From the NCBI GenBank assembly GCA_036507695.1, contig DATCIR010000292.1, positions 1-6,524 on the forward strand: 6,524 bases of DNA. The letters run 5' to 3'. Of the stretch, positions 1 through 5,426 are shown one piece after another (position 1 is the first letter of the stretch; each line of letters starts with the position of its first letter). Under the pieces are notes generated by a model. It ran no database searches. It was given only the letters and a program-made list of their open reading frames with translations, and was not told the origin of the DNA. A program made the position numbers and the translations under genes. The stretch comes from JAKEGK01 sp036507695. Its GTDB lineage: Bacteria > Pseudomonadota > Gammaproteobacteria > SZUA-152.

Positions 1-38
1 CGGCCCACCAATGTGCGGCAATTGATTGTGACTATAAC

Positions 39-55
39 GGTGGGCGCTGCCCACC
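39..55. repeat. Short hairpin repeat (GGTGGGC stem)
   Basis: A perfect 7-bp stem, GGTGGGC at 39-45 and GCCCACC at 49-55, encloses the 3-base loop GCT and is followed by CTACA. As I recall, this 'TGTAGGGTGGGC...GCCCACC' type is a common dispersed intergenic repeat in environmental proteobacteria. A fragment with the same CCCACCA end lies at 4-10. There is no T-tract, so it is unlikely to be a simple terminator. The flanking bases 1-122 hold no supportable gene. Confidence 0.5.
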
Positions 56-122
56 CTACAATAAACCGGGTTTTGCGACACCCTCCAAGGGAGAGGGGAC
101 TTAAAGAACGAGCCTTGAAAAT

Positions 123-505
123 TCACCTTTCCCACCCCCTCTCCCTTTCAGGGAGAGGGCTAGGGTGAGGGTCAACAAGCTTCCAATAAATCACTTCCAG
201 CACGTTGTCTAATTTCTTTAATACTTCGTCATTCCAGAAACGTATGACTTCAAATCTCTGGGTTACCAAATAATGAGTTCTTTTATCGTCATAGTCTTGT
301 TGTTCGAGATGTTGCCCGCCGTCGAGTTCGACGATCAAATGCTTTTCCAAACAAACGAAATCAACAATATAAGACCCGATAACATGCTGGCGCCGGAATT
401 TACTGTTAGCCATTTGACGGTTACGCAATTCCGCCAGAGTAACCGTCCTGCCTCTGTTTGCAGGCTTCTTAACTGTTTTGCGCGTTGCTTATAAATTTCC
501 AACAT
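123..505 (-). pseudogene. DUF559 endonuclease-fold gene, frameshifted
   Basis: This gene encodes a DUF559 protein, a small family related to Vsr mismatch endonucleases and restriction-endonuclease folds; the cellular role of most members is unknown. Two adjacent frames carry the two parts. From an ATG at 505, 25 codons read MLEIYKQRAK..TEAGRLLWR, the usual N-terminal helix of the family. From 428 a second frame continues with LRNRQMANSKFRRQ, then IVDFVC (Asp), the ELDGGQH core (Glu, Asp, Gln-His) and the VIRFWNDEVL segment. One base is missing between them at about 429-433 (restoring it gives RELRNRQ), and the repaired product would have about 127 residues, a normal family length. The ATG lies 6 bases after the lexA stop, so the two genes were probably co-transcribed. 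The last 15 or so residues come from an overlapping palindromic repeat. There is no slippery run at the break, so mutation or sequence error is likelier than programmed frameshifting. Family call sure; inactivity likely. Confidence 0.8.
131..172. repeat. Palindromic intergenic repeat (GGGAGAGGG type)
   Basis: A perfect 10-bp stem, CCCTCTCCCT at 137-146 and AGGGAGAGGG at 150-159, has the 3-base loop TTC. Outer CACC and GGGTG arms (about 133-136 and 164-168) are separated by CTA. This matches a well-known dispersed repeat whose minus-strand translation reads as PHPSPLPER-like peptides at gene ends. A shorter, degenerate relative (CCCTCC then GGGAGAGGGG) lies at about 80-99. The repeat overlaps the 3' end of the DUF559 frame and supplies its C-terminal tail and stop codon context. 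Confidence 0.7.
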
Positions 506-511
506 TAAAAA

Positions 512-1117
512 CTACAACCGCCTCAACACCCCTACCGCGATGCCTTCGATACCCAACGATTGTTTTTTCATGTTCACTTTGATGACGTCGAAATCGGGAT
601 TCTCGGGTTGCAGGTAGGCGATATTGCCTTTTATCTTCAGCCGTTTGACGGTCACTTCATCTTCGATGCGCGCCACAACGATCTGGCCATTATGGGCGCG
701 TGAGGTGCGGTGCACGGCCAGCAAGTCACCATCATAAATACCGGCGTCGCGCATGCTTTCGCCCTTGACGCGTAATAGATAGTTGGCGCTGGGTTTAAAG
801 GTATTGGCATCGACGCGGCAGTAATCCTCGATGTGTTCTTGCGCCAGAATGGGGCTGCCGGCGGCAACCCGGCCGATAATGGGCAAGCCTTGTTCCTCTT
901 CCGGCATATCCAGCAGGCGAATCCCCCGCGAGGCATTGGGAACCAGTTCGATAGCGCCTTTGCGCTCCAGGGCCTGCAGGTGTCCGCGAATACCGTTGGT
1001 GGAGCTGACGCCCATCGCTGCGGCAATTTCCGCAACGGTGGGCGGCATTCCACTGGCAGCAACTGTTTCGCTAATGAAATCAAGAATTTCTTTCTGGCGT
1101 TCGGTGAGTTGTTCCAT
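512..1117 (-). CDS. lexA: LexA repressor, SOS regulator (S24 autoprotease)
   Basis: LexA is the transcriptional repressor of the SOS DNA-damage response; RecA filaments stimulate its self-cleavage. The start is the ATG at 1117 (MEQLTERQKEIL, 201 residues, normal length). A TTG three codons earlier is possible but less likely, because GGAAAA sits just before the ATG. Residues 1-70 form the winged helix-turn-helix, with the recognition helix around GVSSTNGIRGHL. The Ala-Gly cleavage site is A86-G87 in GRVAAGSP. The catalytic serine is S121 in KGESMRDAG and the catalytic lysine is K158 in VTVKRLK, so self-cleavage should be intact. The recognition helix differs from E. coli LexA: the Glu-Glu pair (E44/E45) is replaced by Arg-Gly, and Ala42 by Gly. 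Two operator boxes lie 50-80 bases upstream, fitting autorepression. The stop is TAG at 514-512, and a DUF559 gene follows after 6 bases. Confidence 0.96.
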   Translation of the reverse strand: MEQLTERQKEILDFISETVAASGMPPTVAEIAAAMGVSSTNGIRGHLQALERKGAIELVPNASRGIRLLDMPEEEQGLPIIGRVAAGSPILAQEHIEDYCRVDANTFKPSANYLLRVKGESMRDAGIYDGDLLAVHRTSRAHNGQIVVARIEDEVTVKRLKIKGNIAYLQPENPDFDVIKVNMKKQSLGIEGIAVGVLRRL

Positions 1118-1167
1118 ATTTTCCAAAGGTTTTTATACCAGAGTTCCCAAAGTGTTTGCCCGCAAAT

Positions 1168-1199
1168 ACTGCTTATATGAGCAGTGTGTTTAAAAGCAG
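1168..1199 (-). promoter_or_regulatory. LexA operator: two tandem SOS-like boxes before lexA
   Basis: The first box, at 1168-1185, is the palindrome ACTGC-TTATATGA-GCAGT. It keeps the CTG-N10-CAG core of the gammaproteobacterial SOS box but has CTGC/GCAG instead of CTGT/ACAG. A second, poorer box at 1184-1199 reads CTGC-TTTTAAAC-ACAC on the minus strand; its centre is 15 bp from the first. A minus-strand TATAAG at 1177-1172 lies inside the first box and could be the -10 element, so that binding would block lexA transcription. No good -35 hexamer is visible. An alternative extended -10 (TGGTATAAA, about 1139-1131) would leave only a very short leader. Confidence 0.72.
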
Positions 1200-1625
1200 T
1201 ATAGGCAGGCATCCGGAAGATAGCAAGCCCAAAATTAAATTTTTTTCGTGGCCGCCTGGTATTGATAAAAAGAACCGCGAATACGCCAGGGCGCAGAGCT
1301 CACCTAACAAAAATTGCGCGTCCGCGGAATTCGAAGGCAATCCAACCGCCTTCATCAACGCAAAGGGTTTCCACGCATTGGCCGTGTCCGTGAAAGCATT
1401 TTCCGTTGACTGGGCAATAGTATCGGGACACGACCCAGGGAGAAATTCACAAGCTAAGTTGGATTAATTCGCAGCGCTCAAGGGATGAATCCTTGTTCTC
1501 CACCCCGATGCGGAAACGATTTCTTTGCTGCATTGCGCTTCCGCGTTGAATATTTTTTCTCCCCAGCGTTTAAAAATTTTTCTGAGGAACCGATTGAAAG
1601 TTAACTGTGCCGGAAAAAGCATGCG

Positions 1626-1667
1626 TATCGATTCAGCAATTATTCAGCGTTTATTCAGAGATCGATA
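1626..1667. promoter_or_regulatory. Three ATTCAG repeats, 11-bp period, inside TATCGAT inverted repeats
   Basis: ATTCAG occurs at 1631-1636, 1642-1647 and 1653-1658, each copy exactly 11 bp after the last. The block is flanked by TATCGAT (1626-1632) and its reverse complement ATCGATA (1661-1667). Tandem half-sites one helical turn apart are the usual binding pattern of OmpR/PhoB-family response regulators. I infer a regulator-binding array about 405-445 bp upstream of the cytochrome gene. Which gene it controls is not shown by the sequence. Confidence 0.45.
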
Positions 1668-1733
1668 AATAAAATGCCGCCCTCCATGGAATCGGTAAAA
1701 GCATACAAGTAACAACCCGGCATAATCTATATA

Positions 1734-1800
1734 AGCGTTAAACGCTATTACAATAAAATGACAACTGAGGGGGGGCTTCTAGCGAACCATAGCGTTTAAC
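1734..1800. promoter_or_regulatory. AGCGTT(T)AAC inverted-repeat region
   Basis: GTTAAACGCTAT at 1737-1748 and ATAGCGTTTAAC at 1789-1800 form a perfect 12-bp inverted repeat with a 40-bp spacer. The left arm lies in a local palindrome, AGCGTT-A-AACGCT, at 1734-1746. Further AGCGTTTA copies lie at 1565-1572 and 1646-1653, the latter overlapping the ATTCAG array. A run of seven Gs (1769-1775) lies in the spacer. The layout suggests paired binding sites for a dimeric regulator or a stem-loop in a long leader; the sequence does not decide between them. Confidence 0.4.
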
Positions 1801-2015
1801 ACAAAATTTTTTCACTCTTATTAATAACAAGTCGCTAAACTCGTTGTGTGCATTTTTCTGATAAAGCTTTAACGATTTATTTAGGTAATATTATTTTGAT
1901 CCTGGCAGCCGGAATGATAAATTACGCCCTCACAAGGTTTCGGCGGCTGATACCTCCCATAACCAAATAATCGGTCTGTATTGTTGCCTCACGCTTTGAA
2001 GATCCCATAGAAAAC

Positions 2016-2027
2016 GGTGTTTACACC
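2016..2027. promoter_or_regulatory. GGTGT-TT-ACACC palindrome upstream of cytochrome gene
   Basis: A 5-bp inverted repeat with a 2-base centre lies 44 bases before the start codon at 2072. Its position fits an operator or a small leader hairpin. It is short, so chance is possible. The best sigma-70-like pair I can see upstream is TTGATC (1896-1901) with TAAATT (1918-1923), spacing 16; this is weak. Confidence 0.25.
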
Positions 2028-2057
2028 ATCATTTAATTAACACTTAACGTTTCGGTT

Positions 2058-2074
2058 AGGGGGCTAATGTAATG
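2058..2074 (+). promoter_or_regulatory. Ribosome-binding site and start-stop overlap of the cytochrome gene
   Basis: AGGGGG at 2058-2063 sits 8 bases before the ATG at 2072, a good Shine-Dalgarno arrangement that decides the start. An ATG at 2067 is followed at once by TAA (2070-2072), and the A of this stop is also the first base of the real start codon (ATGTAATG). Confidence 0.65.
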
Positions 2075-5020
2075 TTATTTAATAAAGCAAAACGGAGTAG
2101 CCATGCTACGCCGCGGATGACTCGCGCCATTTCGCTGCGCCGCAAGCTGCTTATTATTACTCTACTGATCAGCACTGCGTTGTGCACCGGCGGTGCATTC
2201 GCCAATGAAAACTACACCTTGTTTGAATCCGACCAGGTTCGCCCCATGACGATGTCGGCGGATGGCACGGTTCTTTTCGCCGTTAACACGCCTGACAACC
2301 GCCTGGAAGCATTCACGGTGGAAGATAACGGCCTGAAGCTGAAACCGGCGGGTTCGGTGCTGGCGGGTATCGAACCGGTGGCGGTGGCCATCGCGCCGGA
2401 TGGAAAAGTCTGGGTGGTCAACCACGTCTCTGACAGCGTCAGCATTGTGGATGCGGCCGATCCCAGCAAGATGATCGTTGCGCGCACTTTGTTAGTGGGC
2501 GACGAACCGCGCGATATCGTGTTTGCCGGTTTAAACAAAAGCCGCGCGTTTATTACCACCGCGCACCGCGGCCAGAATTCTCCCGTACCGTTGGAAGACT
2601 TCACTACACCCGGCGTCGGCCGCGCCGATGTGTGGGTGTTCGACAACGCAAACCTCGGCAGTGCGATGGGTGGCGAACCGATTAACGTGATCACGTTGTT
2701 CATGGACACGCCGCGCGCCTTGGCCGTATCGCCCAATGGCGAACAGGTTTATGCCGTCGGTTTTAAAACCGGTAACCAGACCACTACGCTGGTGGAAATG
2801 GTTGTGACTCCCGAAGGCGGTGTTCCCGGCGCAACCAATATGGTTGATATGAATGGCGACGGTATTCCCGAGCCGCACATTGCCGACGCCAATGGTGTAC
2901 TGCAACCCTTGGTCAGCTTGATTGTTAAATTCAACGGCGAGCACTGGGTTGATGAAACCGGCAAAATCTGGGATGACAAGGTCAAGTTCAACCTGCCCGA
3001 TAAAGACGTATTTGTAATTGACGCCATGGCGGCAACGCCGGTGGAAATCGGCAATTACAGCGGCGTCGGCACAGTGTTGTTTAACATGGCGGTCAATCCC
3101 GTGAACGGCAAACTCTATGTCAGTAACACCGAGGCCCTTAACCACGTGCGTTTCGAAGGCCCCGGTGGACTGGGCAGCACCGTGCGCGGTCATTTCGCGG
3201 AAAGCCGCATTACCGTGGTTGACGGCGCTGTTAAGCCGCGCCATTTGAACAAGCACATTGACTATTCGAAATGCTGTAACGACAATCCGGCGGAAAAAGC
3301 CGCCGCATTGGCGCAACCCATGCAAATGGCCATCAGCGGCGATGGTAAAACGCTGTATCTTGCGGCATTCGGCTCCAATAAGGTCGGTATTTTTGACACC
3401 GCCAAGCTGGACAACAACAGCTTTGTGCCCAATGGCAGTGATCACGTGGCTATAAGTGGCGGTGGCCCCAGCGGTGTATTGCTGAATGAAACGCACAACC
3501 TGTTGTATGTGCTGACCCGTTTTGACAATGGTATTTCCATTGTTGATACCAAGACCAAAAACGAAGTTAAGCATATTACCATGCACAACCCGGAACCGGC
3601 GCACGTGCGTGAAGGCCGCCAATATCACTACGACGCCAACCTGACCTCCAGTCACGGTGATAGCTCCTGCGCCTTATGCCATGTGTTTGGTGACATGGAC
3701 CAATTGGCCTGGGACCTCGGCAATCCCGATGGTTCGCCGATGGGTAACTTCGCACCGTTGGCGATTAACCACGAGGATTTCGGTTTTCCCGCCGAGATTT
3801 CCACGTTCATGAACATGAAAGGCCCGATGACCACCCAAAGCATGAAAGGCATGGCGAACCACGGCGCGCAGCACTGGCGAGGTGACCGTACCGGCGCGGA
3901 TGGCGTTACCGAATCCGCGCAACCGGACAGCGGTGTATACGATGAACAAGCCGCTTTCAAAGCCTTCAATCCCGCGTTTGAAGGCTTAGTGGGCCGTAGC
4001 GCGCAGCTTTCAGCGGAAGCCCTGCAGGATTACACCAACTTTGCACTGGAATTAAGTTATGCGCCGAATCCGATCCGTAACCTGGATAATTCACTGACCC
4101 CGGCGCAACAGGCCGGCCGTGATTTCTTCATGAATCCGGAGATGATTGTCGATACCGTGCACCATTGCAACGGCTGCCACGTGGTTGACCGCGATGGCAA
4201 CAAGGAATTCGGCGTGAACAAGCCCGGTTTCTTCGGTACCGACGGCAAGAACACCTTCGCGTTCCAGACCCAGTTCTTCAAGGTGCCGCACCTGCGCAAC
4301 CTGTACCAGAAAGTGGGTATGTTCGGCATGGCCAACAGCAACAACTTCCTGGCGGATGATCCGTTCTCCGGCATGACTCCGGACATGACCATGGAAGAAA
4401 TGCAATACCATCTGTTCTTCGGCAATGGAAATCCGCACCAGGGTGATCAGGTCCGTGGTTTCGGCATGTTCCATGATGGCAGCGTGGACACCATCTTCCG
4501 TTTCCATAACATCATCGGCTTCCTGCCGCGTCCCGCCCAGGCGGTAACACCGCTGGATCCGGGCAACCCCGATAACCTGGCGATCTCGCCGGACGGCATG
4601 GTCGTGCGCCGTAACCTGGAACAGTACCTGCTGGTGTTCGATACCAACCTGTTCCCCATCGTAGGCCAGCAAATCACGCTCGACACGACCAATGCGGAAA
4701 CCGTCGCATCGCGTATCAATTTGCTGATTGCCAGAGCGGATCTCGGCGAGTGTGACCTGATGGCGACCGCCAAAACCGACAACTTCCTGTATGCCGGTAA
4801 CGGCAACTTCCAGGCCGACGCAACTGCAGGCCGGGGAAGCGGTACCATAACTGACACCAAGCTGCGTGATAAAGGCGCGAAAGCCGACAGCCCGGTGACT
4901 TACACCTGCGTACCCCCCAGCAACGGCGTGCGCCTGGCCCTGGACCGTGATATGGACGGTGTTTACAACCGCGATGAAATTGCGGCGGGCACTGATCCTG
5001 CGGATCCTAACAGCAAGTAA
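2072..5020 (+). CDS. Exported beta-propeller / two-haem c-type cytochrome, MauG/CCP-like
   Basis: This is a 982-residue exported haem protein, probably periplasmic or surface-exposed, likely an oxidoreductase or electron carrier; the substrate is unknown. Residues 1-44 look like a signal peptide: a basic stretch including LRRK, a hydrophobic core, and AFA before Asn45. Residues 55-505 hold about seven YVTN/lactonase-type propeller blades (for example VAIAPDGKVWVVN, MAISGDGKTLYLAAF). Haem motif 1 is C533-A-L-C-H537, followed by GPMTTQSMKGM and HWRGDRTG. Haem motif 2 is C699-N-G-C-H703, followed by FKVPHLRN (736-743) and MFHDGSVDTIFRFHN (H801), hallmarks of the C-terminal haem domain of the MauG/cytochrome c peroxidase superfamily. 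Residues 958-969 form a complete EF-hand loop (D958, D960, D962, G963, E969); a partial one lies at 259-264. An adjacent Cys pair, C401-C402, is unusual. The ATG at 2072 has a good ribosome-binding site; M16 (2117) would leave a shorter, more typical signal peptide. The gene is monocistronic, ending in a strong terminator. Architecture sure, function open. Confidence 0.88.
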   Translation: MLFNKAKRSSHATPRMTRAISLRRKLLIITLLISTALCTGGAFANENYTLFESDQVRPMTMSADGTVLFAVNTPDNRLEAFTVEDNGLKLKPAGSVLAGIEPVAVAIAPDGKVWVVNHVSDSVSIVDAADPSKMIVARTLLVGDEPRDIVFAGLNKSRAFITTAHRGQNSPVPLEDFTTPGVGRADVWVFDNANLGSAMGGEPINVITLFMDTPRALAVSPNGEQVYAVGFKTGNQTTTLVEMVVTPEGGVPGATNMVDMNGDGIPEPHIADANGVLQPLVSLIVKFNGEHWVDETGKIWDDKVKFNLPDKDVFVIDAMAATPVEIGNYSGVGTVLFNMAVNPVNGKLYVSNTEALNHVRFEGPGGLGSTVRGHFAESRITVVDGAVKPRHLNKHIDYSKCCNDNPAEKAAALAQPMQMAISGDGKTLYLAAFGSNKVGIFDTAKLDNNSFVPNGSDHVAISGGGPSGVLLNETHNLLYVLTRFDNGISIVDTKTKNEVKHITMHNPEPAHVREGRQYHYDANLTSSHGDSSCALCHVFGDMDQLAWDLGNPDGSPMGNFAPLAINHEDFGFPAEISTFMNMKGPMTTQSMKGMANHGAQHWRGDRTGADGVTESAQPDSGVYDEQAAFKAFNPAFEGLVGRSAQLSAEALQDYTNFALELSYAPNPIRNLDNSLTPAQQAGRDFFMNPEMIVDTVHHCNGCHVVDRDGNKEFGVNKPGFFGTDGKNTFAFQTQFFKVPHLRNLYQKVGMFGMANSNNFLADDPFSGMTPDMTMEEMQYHLFFGNGNPHQGDQVRGFGMFHDGSVDTIFRFHNIIGFLPRPAQAVTPLDPGNPDNLAISPDGMVVRRNLEQYLLVFDTNLFPIVGQQITLDTTNAETVASRINLLIARADLGECDLMATAKTDNFLYAGNGNFQADATAGRGSGTITDTKLRDKGAKADSPVTYTCVPPSNGVRLALDRDMDGVYNRDEIAAGTDPADPNSK

Positions 5021-5051
5021 TCCCGCAGCGGATTTAGTCCGCTACCAAAAT

Positions 5052-5086
5052 AAAGCCCGGAAAGAGTCTCTTTCCGGGCTTTTTTT
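5052..5086. terminator. Strong intrinsic terminator, probably bidirectional
   Basis: A perfect 14-bp stem, AAAGCCCGGAAAGA at 5052-5065 and its complement at 5069-5082, closes on the 3-base loop GTC and continues into a T run (5080-5086, then ATTTTT). It lies 31 bases after the cytochrome stop codon. On the other strand the stem is followed by TTTATTTT, so it could also stop minus-strand transcription coming from the histidine kinase. Confidence 0.93.
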
Positions 5087-5204
5087 ATTTTTGCCTCATC
5101 TGAAAAACCTGTGGGTAGACCAACAGCAAAAAAACTTCAACGCCAAGGCGCGAAGGCGCAAAGCGAAAGATTACGTGTATTTAGTGAAAGACTAATGACA
5201 AAGC

Positions 5205-5282
5205 TCGCGTGATACACCGGCATTCGTAACGCCGGTTTATAACCATTTTTGGTTTGTCTTTGCGCCTTTGCGTTGATTTTTT
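5205..5282 (+). repeat. Direct repeat unit A
   Basis: The unit begins TCGCGTGATACACCGG, then holds a stem-loop (ACCGGC 5216-5221 with GCCGGT 5231-5236), a second small hairpin (AACCA-TTTT-TGGTT, 5241-5254), and ends CTTTGCGCC-TTTGCGTTGA plus a T run. Unit B repeats it 103 bp further on with few changes. Confidence 0.85.
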
Positions 5283-5307
5283 GTAATGCCGGAACACATG
5301 ACAGGGA

Positions 5308-5394
5308 TCGCGTGATACACCGGCTTTCGCAACGCCGGTTTATAACCATTTTTGGTTTGTCTTTGCGCCTTCGCTCCTTTGCGTTGATTTTTTT
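5308..5394 (+). repeat. Direct repeat unit B
   Basis: This is a near-identical copy of unit A, with the same two hairpins. It differs at a few bases in the first loop (CTTTCGCAAC against CATTCGTAAC) and by an 8-base insertion, TCGCTCCT, at 5371-5378 inside the CTTTGCG block. Its 3' half forms the right terminal inverted repeat of the larger element. Confidence 0.85.
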
Positions 5395-5408
5395 CTGTTG
5401 GTGTATCG

Positions 5409-5426
5409 AGCCGGTGTGTTACGCGA
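5409..5426 (-). repeat. Degenerate inverted copy of the repeat-unit head, at the kinase stop codon
   Basis: On the minus strand, 5426-5409 reads TCGCGTAACACACCGGCT, matching 16 of 18 bases of the head of unit B (TCGCGTGATACACCGGCT). The TAA stop of the histidine kinase (5421-5419) lies inside it, created by one of the two differing positions (GTGATA became GTAACA). The last three residues of the kinase (RIA) come from this junction. Confidence 0.6.

Larger units (their letters stand above)
1211..2071. other. Long intergenic region without a supportable gene
   Basis: About 860 bp separate the lexA operator from the cytochrome start. The open frames here are short, match no family I recognise and lack ribosome-binding sites, so I call no gene. 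The first half (to about 1470) has the base composition of the neighbouring genes and could be a decayed coding remnant. From about 1540 on it is AT-rich and full of short ordered repeats, listed separately. A weak inverted pair, CGTGTCC at 1383-1389 and GGACACG at 1426-1432, is the only sizeable structure in the first half. No tRNA, rRNA or riboswitch class I know is recognisable. Confidence 0.6.
5119..5402. mobile_element. MITE-like repeat element with 42-45 bp terminal inverted repeats
   Basis: The left end (5119-5163, beginning ACCAACAG) and the right end (5361-5402, ending CTGTTGGT) are reverse complements. They share about 40 matched positions, with two mismatches and three extra bases on the left. 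Both carry an A/T run of seven followed by TCAACGC and AAGG-type blocks ending GCGAAGGCGCAAAG. The core holds two direct copies of a stem-loop unit. It encodes no plausible protein. I see no convincing target-site duplication; GTA occurs near both ends (5115-5117 and 5403-5405) but is offset by one base. The GCGCAAAG-type motif resembles dispersed intergenic repeats I have seen in many environmental bacteria. Non-autonomous mobile element or repeat cluster is my inference. Confidence 0.6.

Noticed and set aside
425..436. Programmed ribosomal frameshift in the DUF559 gene
   Set aside because: The junction (CGGAATTGCG on the minus strand) has no slippery heptamer, homopolymer or evident downstream stimulatory structure.
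1173..1358. Minus-strand open frame of 61 codons upstream of lexA, with a hydrophobic C-terminus
   Set aside because: It overlaps the operator and likely promoter, and has no family resemblance or ribosome-binding site.
1156..1467. Plus-strand open frame of 103 codons
   Set aside because: It covers the lexA operator, lacks a ribosome-binding site and gives no recognisable protein; it is probably chance.
1761..1800. Riboswitch in the leader of the cytochrome gene
   Set aside because: The G-run and inverted repeat match no riboswitch consensus that I know.
1896..1923. Sigma-54 promoter around CTGGCAGCC
   Set aside because: GG is present but the required GC at the -12 spacing is missing; only a weak sigma-70-like pair can be drawn.
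2531..3655. 374-codon open frame antisense to the cytochrome gene
   Set aside because: Long, but it lies wholly inside a well-supported gene on the other strand. Its His/Val-rich composition is typical of a codon-bias shadow.
5137..5349. Minus-strand open frame of 70 codons in the repeat region
   Set aside because: It simply translates the direct repeats (the NGYKPALRMPVYH stretch recurs in degenerate form) and is not a gene.
5205..5394. Possible CRISPR array
   Set aside because: There are only two long units (about 80 bp) 103 bp apart, with internal hairpins and no short uniform spacers or cas genes.
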